Positions 35,174-44,857 are shown, counted from the first letter of the stretch. The stretch: 64,000 bases of DNA from Pseudomonas sp. FP2335 (GCF_030687535.1 NZ_CP117437.1:3493501-3557500), one strand, 5' to 3'. Notes: generated by a model not told the origin, from the sequence alone. Made by a program: numbers and translations.

Positions 35174-36753
35174 GCACCGTATCGACCCTGAACTTCGCCC
35201 AGATCCGCCAGGCCCTGCTGGACCATCACGAAATCGCCCTGGTCGACGTGCGTGAAGAGGCGCCCTTCGCCGAATCCCACCCGTTGTTTGCCGCGAATAT
35301 TCCGCTGTCCAAGCTGGAACTGGAGGTGTACTCGCGCATTCCGCGGCGTGACACCCAGGTCACCGTGTACGACAACGGCGAAGGCCTGGCTGCCCGCGCC
35401 GCCGAGCGCCTGGTTGCCCTGGGCTACACCCGGGTCAGCCTGCTCGACGGCGGCCTGGACGGTTGGCGCGAGGCCGGCGGCGAGCTGTTCATCGACGTCA
35501 ACGTGCCAAGCAAGGCCTTTGGCGAACTGGTGGAAAGCCAGCGTCACACGCCGTCCCTGGCCGCCGAAGAAGTGCAGGCGCTGCTCGACAGCAACGCCGA
35601 CGTGGTAGTGCTCGACGCCCGCCGCTTCGACGAATACCAGACCATGAGTATCCCCACCGGCATCAGCGTGCCCGGTGCCGAACTGGTGTTGCGCGCCCGT
35701 GAACTGGCGCCCGACCCGGCCACGCGCATCATCGTCAACTGCGCCGGACGCACTCGCAGCATCATCGGCACGCAGTCACTGATCAACGCCGGCGTGGCCA
35801 ACCCGGTGTCGGCGCTGCGCAACGGCACCATCGGCTGGACCCTGGCCGGGCAGAAACTCGCCCACGGCCAATCGCGCCGCTTCGCGCCAACGTCGGAAGA
35901 ACATCGCCAAGTGGCCGCGGCCGATGCGCGCCGCGTCGCCGACAGGGCGCGGGTCGGCCGCGCCACGCTGGCTGACCTGCACAGTTGGCAGCAACAGGCG
36001 CACCGCACCACCTACCTGTTCGATGTGCGCACCCCGGAAGAATTCGAAGCCGGTCACCTGCCAGGCGCACGCTCCACGCCGGGCGGCCAGTTGGTGCAGG
36101 AAACCGACCACGTCGCCAGCGTGCGCGGGGCGCGGATCGTGCTGGCGGATGACGACGGTGTGCGCGCCAACATGTCCGCCTCCTGGCTCGCGCAACTGGG
36201 CTGGGACGTGCATGTGCTGGACGACCTGCAAGCAGCGCACTTCAGCGAGCAAGGGCCGTGGGTCGCACCGGTCCCGGCGCCGCCGCAAGCCGAGTTGATC
36301 AGCCCGCACACCCTTGCCGAATGGCAGGCACATGGCGACACCGTGGTGCTGGATTTCACCGCCAGCGCCAATTACGTCAAACGCCACATCCCCGGCGCCT
36401 GGTGGGTCCTGCGCGCGCAACTGCCCGCTGCCCTGGCAGAGGCGCCCGTGGCCGAGCGTTACGTGCTGACCTGCGGCAGCAGCCAGTTGGCGCGCCTGGC
36501 GGTGGCAGAAGTCGAAGCCATCACCGGCAAGCAAGTGTTCCTGCTCGAAGGCGGCACCGCTGCCTGGATCAATGCGCAACTGCCGCTGGAAGAAGGTGAA
36601 AGCCACCTCGCCTCGCCGCGCATCGACCGCTATCGCCGCCCGTACGAAGGCACCGACAACCCCAAGGAAGCCATGCAGGCCTACCTGGATTGGGAATTCG
36701 GCCTGGTGGCCCAACTGGCCCGCGACGGCACCCATGGTTTTTTCGTCATCTGA
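35170..36753 (+). CDS. Rhodanese with four domains, two of them lacking the catalytic Cys
   Basis: A 527-aa protein with four rhodanese modules. Active-site loops are VTVYDNGEG (domain 1; Asp68 where Cys is expected), IIVNCAGRTRS (domain 2, Cys191), IVLADDDGVRA (domain 3; Asp) and YVLTCGSSQLA (domain 4, Cys435). So two are likely active sulfur carriers and two structural, giving a duplicated inactive-active pair. It may move the sulfur from the thiol oxidation product or sulfane sulfur. Coupled by ATGA overlap to the dioxygenase; in P. aeruginosa a rhodanese also follows this dioxygenase. Confidence 0.9.
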   Translation: MSTVSTLNFAQIRQALLDHHEIALVDVREEAPFAESHPLFAANIPLSKLELEVYSRIPRRDTQVTVYDNGEGLAARAAERLVALGYTRVSLLDGGLDGWREAGGELFIDVNVPSKAFGELVESQRHTPSLAAEEVQALLDSNADVVVLDARRFDEYQTMSIPTGISVPGAELVLRARELAPDPATRIIVNCAGRTRSIIGTQSLINAGVANPVSALRNGTIGWTLAGQKLAHGQSRRFAPTSEEHRQVAAADARRVADRARVGRATLADLHSWQQQAHRTTYLFDVRTPEEFEAGHLPGARSTPGGQLVQETDHVASVRGARIVLADDDGVRANMSASWLAQLGWDVHVLDDLQAAHFSEQGPWVAPVPAPPQAELISPHTLAEWQAHGDTVVLDFTASANYVKRHIPGAWWVLRAQLPAALAEAPVAERYVLTCGSSQLARLAVAEVEAITGKQVFLLEGGTAAWINAQLPLEEGESHLASPRIDRYRRPYEGTDNPKEAMQAYLDWEFGLVAQLARDGTHGFFVI

Positions 36754-36903
36754 TCAACCCCACCTGCACCCACACCGGGTGCCGGCCCCACATCCGCCCC
36801 TTCTCCAGGCGCAAGCTGAGCCCAATCGGCCCGTTCGCGCCGTTCGGCTGTGGCGGTGCGTATGACTACACGCGCCTGGCGTGCAACTTCCGAGGCCGCT
36901 GAG

Positions 36904-38436
36904 ATGACTGAGTTGAGCTGCGATGTAGTGATCGTCGGAGGCGGTTTGGCGGGCACCTGGGCCGCCATCGCTGCGGCCCGCGAAGGGGTCAAGGTCATCC
37001 TGGTGGACAAGGGCTACTGCGGCACCAGCGGCGTCACCGCCACGGCCGGTCCCGGCCATTGGTGGGTGCCACCGGGCGCGCGGGAAGCCGCCATCGACAA
37101 ACGCCTGGCCACCGCCTACGGCCTGGCCGATGCACGCTGGATGGCCCGCGCCATCGACACCACCTGGACCAGCCTGCCGGGCCTGCGCGACTACTACGCC
37201 TTCGCGCAAAACGACCAGGGCGAAACCCAATACCGTGGCCTGCGCGGCCCGGAGTACCTGCGCGGCCTGCGTCGCCGGGTACTCGACAGCGGCGTGACGA
37301 TCCTCGACCACCACCCGGCCCTGGAACTGCTGCGCGACGACAACGGCCGCGTGGTCGGTGCCCGTGGCTGGCGGCGCCAGGCCGGTGGCGACTGGTTGAT
37401 CCGCGCTGGCGCGGTGGTACTGGCCACCGGCGGCTGCGCGTTCCTCTCGCGTCTGCTGGGCAACCACACCAACACCGGCGACGGCTACCTGATGGCCGCC
37501 GAAGCCGGTGCCGAACTGTCGGGCATGGAGTTTTCCAACTACTACTGCATCGCGGCGGCGGGCAGCAGCATGACCCGTTCGATGGTGTACAGCTTCGGCG
37601 ACTACTTCGACGCAGCGGATCGGCCCTTGGCAATCAGCGGCGGCCCCGGCTTTACCGAGGATTTGGCCCGGGCGCTGCTCAACGGCCCGGTGTATTGCCG
37701 CTTGAATCGGGTGCCTGCGGATATTCGTGCACAACTGCCGAGTATCCAGCCCAACCTGATGCTGCCGTTTGATCGGCACGGGGTTGATCCGTATCGACAG
37801 CGGTTTGCCGTGACCTTGCACCCCGAGGGCACCATCCGTGGGGTGGGCGGTTTGCGTTTGCTGAATGACGACTGCCAGACCAGCGTGCCCGGCGTATTCG
37901 CCGCCGGCGACGCGGCCAGCCGTGAACCGATTGCCGGTGCGACGTCCGGGGGCGGTGCGCAGAACTCGGCGTGGGCGTTGTCCACGGGGCAGTGGGCTGG
38001 GCGGGGAGCGGCGCGGCTGGCCAGGCAGCGCGCGGCTTATCACGGTGCAGTGCGCGGCTTTGATGGCGTTGCCGGCGGCAGCGCGCAGTTGATTCAACGC
38101 ATCCAGGCCGAGGTTCACCCGCTGGACAAAAACCTCTTCCGCAGCGGCGCGCAACTCGACCGTTCACTGCGCGAACTCGACAACATCTGGGATCAGGTGC
38201 GCGCCACCGCCCCCTCAACCAACCCCCTGCGTGACCGCGAAACCGCCGCCATGGCCGCCACGGCGCGCTGGTGCTACACCGCAGCGGCGCAGCGCAAGGA
38301 AAGCCGTGGCATGCACCAGCGTAGCGACACACCGCAGCAAAGCGCCCTATACGACGCGCACTTACGCATATCCGGCGTCGATCAGGTGCACACACGTTTC
38401 GACCCCATCCCCCCTACCCCCACACAACCCATGTAG
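36904..38436 (+). CDS. asfA: AsfA-like FAD-dependent reductase
   Basis: A 510-aa flavoprotein of the fumarate reductase/APS reductase alpha-subunit family. CDVVIVGGGLAGTWAAIAA (6-24) is the FAD loop, VVLATGGCAFLSRLLGNHTN and GVFAAGDAASREPIAGATSGG are the second and third FAD contacts. In P. putida, AsfA (a flavoprotein with APS reductase similarity) and the ferredoxin AsfB are needed to use aromatic sulfonates as sulfur source. The pairing with a two-cluster ferredoxin gene here is the same. GAGG 8 nt before ATG 36904 supports this start; an earlier ATG (36862) is less well placed. Confidence 0.78.
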   Translation: MTELSCDVVIVGGGLAGTWAAIAAAREGVKVILVDKGYCGTSGVTATAGPGHWWVPPGAREAAIDKRLATAYGLADARWMARAIDTTWTSLPGLRDYYAFAQNDQGETQYRGLRGPEYLRGLRRRVLDSGVTILDHHPALELLRDDNGRVVGARGWRRQAGGDWLIRAGAVVLATGGCAFLSRLLGNHTNTGDGYLMAAEAGAELSGMEFSNYYCIAAAGSSMTRSMVYSFGDYFDAADRPLAISGGPGFTEDLARALLNGPVYCRLNRVPADIRAQLPSIQPNLMLPFDRHGVDPYRQRFAVTLHPEGTIRGVGGLRLLNDDCQTSVPGVFAAGDAASREPIAGATSGGGAQNSAWALSTGQWAGRGAARLARQRAAYHGAVRGFDGVAGGSAQLIQRIQAEVHPLDKNLFRSGAQLDRSLRELDNIWDQVRATAPSTNPLRDRETAAMAATARWCYTAAAQRKESRGMHQRSDTPQQSALYDAHLRISGVDQVHTRFDPIPPTPTQPM

Positions 38437-38562
38437 TGAGCGGGCTTGCCCGCGCTGGGTGGCGAAGCCGCCCCAAACCCAGGCACCTCGGCCTTGCTGA
38501 TACACCGCGGCGTCTGGATTCGGGGCGGCTTCGCCACCCAGCGCGGGCAAGCCCGCTCACTA
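38434..38562. repeat. REPIN-type repeat, family B, inside the asf operon
   Basis: Perfect 41-bp arms, 38434-38474 and 38522-38562, built on TAGTGAGCGGGCTTGCCCGC and the GGTGGCGAAGCCGCCCC core. It begins within the asfA stop codon region and ends 20 bp before the ferredoxin start. Being inside a same-strand gene pair, it may lower readthrough or stabilise the upstream mRNA. Confidence 0.9.
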
Positions 38563-38581
38563 CAGAATGAGGTAATTATTG

Positions 38582-38944
38582 GTGATTGAACTGATCTACT
38601 CCGACCTCTGCAACGGCTGCGGCCAATGCGTCACCGTGTGCCCCACCAACGTGCTGGCGCTGAGCCCCCAGGGCAAACCCCGGATCGCCGACCAACAGGC
38701 GTGCCAGACCTGCTTCATGTGCGAGCTGTATTGCCGCAGCGACGCACTCTACGTCGACCCGGACGCCGAACAACTGCGTCACCCCGATGCGCAGGCAGTG
38801 CGCGCGGCGGGGTTGTTGGGCCAATATCGGCGGGATTCGGGGTGGGATGAGTGGGCGCAGGACCCGGCTCATCGCAATGAGCATTGGCGGATGGATGGGA
38901 TATTTGCGTTGGCGCGGGAGGTTGGTAGTGGTTTGAAGCAATAA
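38582..38944 (+). CDS. asfB: AsfB-like 2[4Fe-4S] ferredoxin
   Basis: A 120-aa iron-sulfur protein. Cluster 1 is CNGCGQCVTVCP (Cys10, 13, 16, 20) and cluster 2 is CQTCFMCELYCRS (Cys41, 44, 47, 51), the latter without the usual proline. About 70 residues follow with no further cysteines. It would carry electrons to or from the AsfA-like flavoprotein. Start is GTG 38582 (GAGG 9 nt upstream) or TTG 38579 one codon earlier; neither can be excluded. Confidence 0.85.
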   Translation: MIELIYSDLCNGCGQCVTVCPTNVLALSPQGKPRIADQQACQTCFMCELYCRSDALYVDPDAEQLRHPDAQAVRAAGLLGQYRRDSGWDEWAQDPAHRNEHWRMDGIFALAREVGSGLKQ

Positions 38945-38952
38945 CGCTGATT

Positions 38953-39402
38953 TCAAACCTGCTGATCGATATAAGGCGATTGAAAAACCTCAAAATTCAA
39001 TTTGCTTTTTTCATGTGGGAAGCAAGAGGCTGCATCAACTTCAGAGACCAGGTACATGTAATAGTCATAGCCAAAATGAAATTCACATATTGACGACTTC
39101 AGCTTGCACCAAATTCTTTCTCTCAAAACAGCTTCAACAACAGATGCCAGCCCATCCACTTCAATTTCTTGCCCTTCAGTGTAGGGCTCACAATCCGAAT
39201 TCAATTCAAGACCACTCACTGTCAGCGAGGAAACGCGCAAGCAGCGAGAGATGGCAATTATCGTTTGTACATAGTCGGTTTCGACAGCCAGATACTCCTC
39301 CTCCGAGACGGTTTTTCCAATGTCATAAAAGCTGGTCCACTCATCATCTGGGCGCTCGCTGCCCAGGTGACCATACTTTGTTATCCGATAAGAATATTTC
39401 AT
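38953..39402 (-). CDS. Probable immunity protein of the Rhs toxin
   Basis: A 149-aa acidic cytoplasmic protein beginning 4 nt after the rhs stop codon, the standard position of an Rhs immunity gene. Base composition is clearly more AT-rich than the surroundings and codon use differs. No immunity family is recognised (EEEYLAVETDYVQTIIAIS, EFHFGYDYYMYLVSEVDAASC). The role is inferred from position and composition. Confidence 0.75.
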   Translation of the reverse strand: MKYSYRITKYGHLGSERPDDEWTSFYDIGKTVSEEEYLAVETDYVQTIIAISRCLRVSSLTVSGLELNSDCEPYTEGQEIEVDGLASVVEAVLRERIWCKLKSSICEFHFGYDYYMYLVSEVDAASCFPHEKSKLNFEVFQSPYIDQQV

Positions 39403-39406
39403 GCCT

Positions 39407-42400
39407 CTAGTCGCCTATTCGATTCAGGTTTTCGTCAAACGTACCGGACCTGGTTCTCTTGGAGCCCAGGTTTCTAACGCTGTCAGCTGCTTTCCAGTAC
39501 CCTCCATTATGTTTATCTACATCTGGCGTTATGTACTTAAGCTTGATCGGTGCCCTATTGTTCAAAAACACGGGTTGACCGTGTGACCGCTCGTTGATTT
39601 TTTTATATTTTAAGCGCCTCGCAGAATCAGCATGGACGCAGCTCCAGCCTTTTGGATCCACCCATCCGAACGGGTTAGGAGCATACACATAAAGATTTAT
39701 CCCCCCCACCAACCCAACCGGATCCGGCGTCGTGAACCGCCCCACATCCGGATCATAAAACCGAAACGTGTTGTAGTGCAGCCCGATCTCCCGGTCCAGG
39801 TATTGCCCCTGGAACCGCAGGTTCTGCTCTTCAAGAAAGTGCGCCTCACGCACCTCTTCAAGCGTGTTCCCCCACACCCGATACTGCGCCTTCCACACGG
39901 TTCCCCCGTCGGTTTCGGTCAGCTCTTCAGGTAGCCCATTCAGGTCGTTGTGGTAGTAACGCACCCGCTGCTGCTCGCCCGTACCGTCCACCCGGGCCAG
40001 CGGTGCGTGGCTGTGTTCTTCGTAAAGATAGAGGCTGGTCTGGCCATGCCGATGCTCTTGGAGCAGGCGCAAGCCGTTCCACTCAAAGCGGGTTTCGCCG
40101 AGTAGATAACCGCGGCTGTCGTGTTCGGTTTTGGCTACGCGCCGGCCCAGTGGGTCGTAGGTCATGCGCACCACGTTGCCGTTGTCGTTGTGCACTTCGA
40201 TCAGGCGGTGTTCGGCATCGTAGGCAAAGCGTTGCACGCCCCGCGCCCGGCTGCGTTTTTCGAGCAGCCGGCCGAAGCCGTCGTATCGGTAGTGCTTGTC
40301 CTGGTAGGTTAGCAGTCGGTTATCCCGCACAAGTCCGGTGCCGTCGAGCAGGTTGGCGGCGGCGTCGTAGGCGAAGGTTTCGTGTTGGCCTCTCACGCTG
40401 CCCTGACTGGCGAGGATGCGGCCGGTGGCGTCGTAGTGCAGCAGTTGGCGATGGTTGCGATGGGGTTCGACGCGACCGATCAGGTTGTCGGCTGGGTCGT
40501 ATTCGTAGTGCGTTTGTACAGTGGCCGACAGTTGAGACTGACGCGTGCGCGTTCGCAGGCGACCGCTGCGGTCGTAGGCGTGGCGAGTACTGAGCCGGCC
40601 TTGGGTACGCAGGACTTCGCGATGCAGGCGGTCGCGTTCGAAGTCGCTGATGACTTGGCCGTCCAGGTTGATCTGGTGCAGGTGGCCGCTGCCGTAGTAA
40701 AGGCGGTTGAGCCAGCGGCCATCGGGCAGTTGCGTCTGGCTCAAGTTGCCGAGTTCATCATAGTGGTGTTGCAGCTTGCCGGTAGCACTCTGCTCGCACG
40801 TCAGTTGGCCTAGCGCGTCATAGGCAAAACCCAGTGCTTGAGCATTGCCTTGCCGGTCGGTGGTGGTGACGTCGGTGAGTTGGTCCAACGCGTCGTAGGT
40901 GTATTCGGTTCGGCCCTCGTCAGTCTCCTTGATCCGCATACGCCCAACAGCGTCGCGTTGCAGGCGATGCACGGTAGGAGATGCGTCATCCCGCGGGACG
41001 TATTCGACGGAGACCACGTTATCCAGCGCGTCATAGGCATAACGCCGTGCACTGCCATCGAGGTCTTGCTGTTGCGTGAGTCGATCGCCCTGGTCCCAGG
41101 CGAAGCGATAGTGCTCGCCGTTTTCGTTGGTCAGGGTTTGCAATCGACCGTAGGCATCGTGCCGATATTCGATCTGGCGGCCATGGGCATCAATGCGCCG
41201 CACCAGCTGCCCGCGCCGATCATATTGGTAGCGGGTAGTGTGGCCCGCCGCATCGGTGTAGGCGCTCAACTGACCACTGGTGTTGCGCAGGTAATGTTCA
41301 ATGTAACCGTAGGGCCGTTCGATTTGCAGCAATCGGCCGTGGCTGTCGTGTTGATAACGCTGGCGTTCACCGACTGCATCGATAAGGGTTTGTAAATGAC
41401 CTCGACGGTCGTACTCGAACCTTGTGGCATAGCCCGAACAATCGACCTGCTCGATCAACTGCCCGGTTTCATTCCAGCGCTGGATTTTGCGCTTGCCCGT
41501 GGCGTCGATGATTTCGATGACCTGCCCAACTCCATCATGGCGATAGCGCACAACGTGCCCCAGCGGGTCGGTTTCACTGACGCAATTGCCGCGTTGATCG
41601 TATCGATACCGCCAGCTGTGGCCGGCTGCATCGGTTTCAACCAATGGCAGCGACCAGTGTTCCAGCCACACCGTCGATTCAATACGGCCCAGCGGATCTT
41701 GTGTGTTGCACAGGTTGCCGGATTCGTCGTAGCCGAATCGCCACTGGCCACCCAGAGGATCGGTAGCCCCCAACAACTGGCGCTCGTCATTCCAATCGAA
41801 CTGCCAGGTGTGCCCCAGGTTGTCGGTGTATTCGGTGATCTGGTACTGCGGGTTCCACTTGCGGGTGCTGACCCGTTGCAAGCCATCGGTAATCCGCGTA
41901 AGCCCGACTAGCAGGTCGTAGTCAAACTGATAATCGTCGCCCTCATCGGTCCAGTGCCGTACCACTCGCCATTCACGGTCGTCCACGCAGGCCCATTGGT
42001 AAAAGCAGCGCAGGCCGGTGGGCAGTTGGTGTTCGACCATGCGCTGGCCGCTGTCATAGGCGAAGCGGCGCTGAACATGCCCATCGGCATCGCGCACGGC
42101 TGCAAGATCGCCGTGCGTATCGTAGGTATAGCTGGAGAGCGTTTCACGACGGTGATCGGGGTACAGGCGCTCGATCTGTTCGACACGGCGGGGCCATTGC
42201 TGGCTGTAGCTCAGCTCGATTCGCACAACGCCAAAGGTATCGCGCAACTGGCTCAGGCGGCCCTGATCGTCATAGTCGAGGAAAACGCGGTTGTCATTGC
42301 GATCTCCCCACTGGCCCAAGCGCAAATGCGCAGGGTTGTCCGGTGTGGGTTCGAACAGCCGATACAGCCCGTCGACACGCTCAATCAGCAGGTGGCCGCT

Positions 42401-43567
42401 GGCATGGCGGCGTACGCTCAAGCCTTCGCCGGCGCTGAACACCGCAGCACCTAGCGGGATCACGCCCATGTCGATCTGCCGAGCCTGCTCGTCGGTGTAG
42501 ATCAGCCGTTCGCCCCCCTCGGGATGTAGGCCTATCTCGACGAACACCTCATAGGCCACACTCCAACCGGCGCCGAATATCCCGTTACGGCGTTCATCCC
42601 GGCTGCTGTAGTACCGCTGCCACACGATCGGCAACAGGCCAGGCAATGCAAAATCCAGGTCGTCGTCACCGTCGAGAATCTTCGCCCCCGTGGCGCAGTG
42701 CACCGGGTTGGGCGAGCCGCGCACTGCTGACGCAAGCGCGTTGCTCACCTGCCCTGTGCCCCACGACACCAACCCACCCACCGTCATACAGGGCAATGTG
42801 CTGAAGAACTTCGCCCCACCACCGCGCGATGCCAACAACGCCGTTACCGCCAGCCCTACACCCGGCGCCTTGCCGCTGCGAATCTCACGCACCACCACCG
42901 GCGCGCCGCCGATGACCACGTTGGACGAAATCTGCACCTTGCCCACCGTGGCTTCGCAGGTGCTTCTGTCCCCACTGCGCACGGCGGGCTGGCCGTTGAT
43001 GAATACCTTGCTGGAACCTTCGGCGAGGTACTGCTCCGGCATGGGCGGGTGTTTAGTGCAGTCGACGGTATCGGCAGGACAAGGCACAGCGCCCGCCACC
43101 GGCGCAGCGACCGTAGGACGCCAGAGCTGAGAGAGAAAACCTTCGGCGATATCCAGATAAGTCGGTTCACTGCCCGCTTCTGCCACGGCGGCGGCGACTT
43201 TCCCGGCCGCCCGCGCTGCCGGTTTGCCGTTGATAAACACATCCGGCGAACCGCTGCTGATGAATGCATCGATGACGGGTGGGAAGAGTGCGCTGGCGAA
43301 AGACTCACATATTCGCGAAAGGCCACGGCCTGCACCGGTCGCCCCCATGCCCAACCCGACCACCACACCAACCACGGCCCCCAGCACCACACAGCCCAAG
43401 CCGCCGGTGGCCACGGCAATCCCCGTCGCGGCCACCACCGCCGCCGTGGCCAGCGCGGTCACCGCTATGTTCGCCGCGATCTCCAGCACGCCACCGAACA
43501 CGTCCGCCAGCAGGGGGCTGTGTAACAGCTCATCGCCCTCGCGGGCGGCCCACAGCGTATCCGTCAT
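39407..43567 (-). CDS. Rhs-family polymorphic toxin (PAAR-like N-terminus, type VI secretion cargo type)
   Basis: A 1386-aa protein. The N-terminus (about 25-80) is strongly hydrophobic, then come PAAR-like pieces (VFINGKPAAR, VFINGQPAVRSGDRSTCEA) and the DUF6531 opening NPVHCATGAKIL. Long YD/RHS repeats follow (for example HVQRRFAYDSGQRMVEHQLP, YRYDGFGRLLEKRSRARGVQ). The core closes with TPDPVGLVGGINLYVYAPNP at about 1280-1300, then a variable C-terminal toxin of about 78 aa (from about 1309) with TPDVDKHNGGYWKAADSV and KRTRSGTFDENLNRIGD. The toxin tail and the next gene are AT-rich compared with the core. No vgrG, EagR-type chaperone or T6SS gene is adjacent. Confidence 0.9.
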   Translation of the reverse strand: MTDTLWAAREGDELLHSPLLADVFGGVLEIAANIAVTALATAAVVAATGIAVATGGLGCVVLGAVVGVVVGLGMGATGAGRGLSRICESFASALFPPVIDAFISSGSPDVFINGKPAARAAGKVAAAVAEAGSEPTYLDIAEGFLSQLWRPTVAAPVAGAVPCPADTVDCTKHPPMPEQYLAEGSSKVFINGQPAVRSGDRSTCEATVGKVQISSNVVIGGAPVVVREIRSGKAPGVGLAVTALLASRGGGAKFFSTLPCMTVGGLVSWGTGQVSNALASAVRGSPNPVHCATGAKILDGDDDLDFALPGLLPIVWQRYYSSRDERRNGIFGAGWSVAYEVFVEIGLHPEGGERLIYTDEQARQIDMGVIPLGAAVFSAGEGLSVRRHASGHLLIERVDGLYRLFEPTPDNPAHLRLGQWGDRNDNRVFLDYDDQGRLSQLRDTFGVVRIELSYSQQWPRRVEQIERLYPDHRRETLSSYTYDTHGDLAAVRDADGHVQRRFAYDSGQRMVEHQLPTGLRCFYQWACVDDREWRVVRHWTDEGDDYQFDYDLLVGLTRITDGLQRVSTRKWNPQYQITEYTDNLGHTWQFDWNDERQLLGATDPLGGQWRFGYDESGNLCNTQDPLGRIESTVWLEHWSLPLVETDAAGHSWRYRYDQRGNCVSETDPLGHVVRYRHDGVGQVIEIIDATGKRKIQRWNETGQLIEQVDCSGYATRFEYDRRGHLQTLIDAVGERQRYQHDSHGRLLQIERPYGYIEHYLRNTSGQLSAYTDAAGHTTRYQYDRRGQLVRRIDAHGRQIEYRHDAYGRLQTLTNENGEHYRFAWDQGDRLTQQQDLDGSARRYAYDALDNVVSVEYVPRDDASPTVHRLQRDAVGRMRIKETDEGRTEYTYDALDQLTDVTTTDRQGNAQALGFAYDALGQLTCEQSATGKLQHHYDELGNLSQTQLPDGRWLNRLYYGSGHLHQINLDGQVISDFERDRLHREVLRTQGRLSTRHAYDRSGRLRTRTRQSQLSATVQTHYEYDPADNLIGRVEPHRNHRQLLHYDATGRILASQGSVRGQHETFAYDAAANLLDGTGLVRDNRLLTYQDKHYRYDGFGRLLEKRSRARGVQRFAYDAEHRLIEVHNDNGNVVRMTYDPLGRRVAKTEHDSRGYLLGETRFEWNGLRLLQEHRHGQTSLYLYEEHSHAPLARVDGTGEQQRVRYYHNDLNGLPEELTETDGGTVWKAQYRVWGNTLEEVREAHFLEEQNLRFQGQYLDREIGLHYNTFRFYDPDVGRFTTPDPVGLVGGINLYVYAPNPFGWVDPKGWSCVHADSARRLKYKKINERSHGQPVFLNNRAPIKLKYITPDVDKHNGGYWKAADSVRNLGSKRTRSGTFDENLNRIGD

Positions 43568-43723
43568 GCGTAACGATCCTTGTCAGAAAAGCCCCGGATC
43601 AAATCACGCAGTTTGCCCCTTGCTCAGGTGAGACTTTCCGAGTCGCTCGTAGGAAAGCTCTGGAAAACCACACCACCAAATGCAATAAGAGAATAATCAA
43701 ACTATTAATAATGAATTATTTTG

Positions 43724-43813
43724 ATAATTAACATATAACCAAAAAGAACTTCACAGCAGGTTTTTATGGGCATAACGTTAAACCACTCACCGACCCCTTC
43801 TCCAGGCGGAGGT
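43724..43813 (+). promoter_or_regulatory. Shared sulfur-type promoter/leader element, copy 2
   Basis: ATAATTAACATATAACC begins at 43724 and ACCGACCCC at 43789 (65 bp apart), with GGAGG at 43808-43812. CATAAC (43771-43776) is the matching -10 candidate, 18 bp before ACCGAC, and TTCACA (43750-43755) the -35 candidate. The rest of the 285-bp gap, nearer the rhs start, is unremarkable apart from AT richness. Confidence 0.65.
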
Positions 43814-43852
43814 AGCCGAACCCTTTCTTGATCTGCCTGGAGCCTGCATCCC

Positions 43853-44827
43853 ATGGTCTTTACCACCCCTTTCAAACGCCTGCTCCTGGGCACCGCCCTC
43901 GCCCTTGGACTGCTCGGCACTGCCGGCGCCGCCGACCTGCAACCGCTGCGGGTGGCCAATCAGAAATCGACGATCAAGGCGCTGCTGGAAGCCAGCGGCG
44001 AAACCAGGAATGTGCCTTACGAAATCCAGTGGTCGGAGTTCCCGTCCGCCTCGCCCCTGGGCGAAGCCTTGAACGCGGGGGCCGTGGATATTGGTGCCCT
44101 TGGTGACGCGCCCTACGTGTTTGCCCTCGGTGCCGGTGCCTCGCTCAAGGTGGTCAGCATCATCCACGCCGAAGGGCGCAACACCACCGCGCTGCTGGTG
44201 CCCAAGGACTCGCCGATCAAGACCGTCGCCGACCTCAAGGGCAAGAAGATCGTCACCGGGCGCGGCTCCATCGGCCACTACCTGGCGATCAAGGCCCTGG
44301 CCGAGGCCGGCCTGACCACCAAGGACGTGCAGTTCATTTTCCTGCTGCCCAGCGAATCACGCCTGGTACTGGACAACGGCACGGCTGATGCCTGGTCGAC
44401 CTGGGACCCCTACACCACCGTGGTCACCTCGCAAAGCCAGGCCCGTGTGCTGGTCAGCGGCAACCAGCTGCTGAGCAACCACCTGTACCTGGCAGCCACC
44501 AGCCAGGCCATCGCCGACAAGCGTGTGCAGTTGGACGACTTTGTCGCCCGCCTCGACCGTGCCTACGCCTGGGCCAACACCCACCCCAATGAATACGCCG
44601 CCGCCCAAGCCAAGATCACCGGCCTGCCGCTGCAAGTGCATGTGGAAGTGGCCAAGGACACCCGCCTGACCCCAGTGGCGATTGACGACAGCGTTATCAG
44701 CGGCCTGCAAGCGACCGCCGACACCTATCAAAAAGAAGGCCTGCTGACCAAACACATCGACGTGTCGCAGGGTTTCGACAAGAGCTTTAACGCCAAGCGT
44801 GCCCCCAATTCCCAAGCATCGCGCTGA
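43853..44827 (+). CDS. SsuA-like periplasmic sulfonate-binding protein
   Basis: A 324-aa exported binding protein (signal peptide to about residue 26, AGA/A). It has the SsuA/TauA-type two-lobed fold: LRVANQKSTIKALLEASG, SEFPSASPLGEALNAGAVDIGALGDAPYVFALGAGA, LKGKKIVTGRGSIGHYLAIKAL, and WSTWDPYTTVV. No permease or ATPase gene follows, so it must use an ABC transporter encoded elsewhere, or capture substrates for the enzymes of its own operon. It is the first gene of a + strand run that continues with flavoenzymes. Confidence 0.9.
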   Translation: MVFTTPFKRLLLGTALALGLLGTAGAADLQPLRVANQKSTIKALLEASGETRNVPYEIQWSEFPSASPLGEALNAGAVDIGALGDAPYVFALGAGASLKVVSIIHAEGRNTTALLVPKDSPIKTVADLKGKKIVTGRGSIGHYLAIKALAEAGLTTKDVQFIFLLPSESRLVLDNGTADAWSTWDPYTTVVTSQSQARVLVSGNQLLSNHLYLAATSQAIADKRVQLDDFVARLDRAYAWANTHPNEYAAAQAKITGLPLQVHVEVAKDTRLTPVAIDDSVISGLQATADTYQKEGLLTKHIDVSQGFDKSFNAKRAPNSQASR

Positions 44828-44857
44828 TAAAAAGCATCGCGCCAACAGGAGCAGAAC

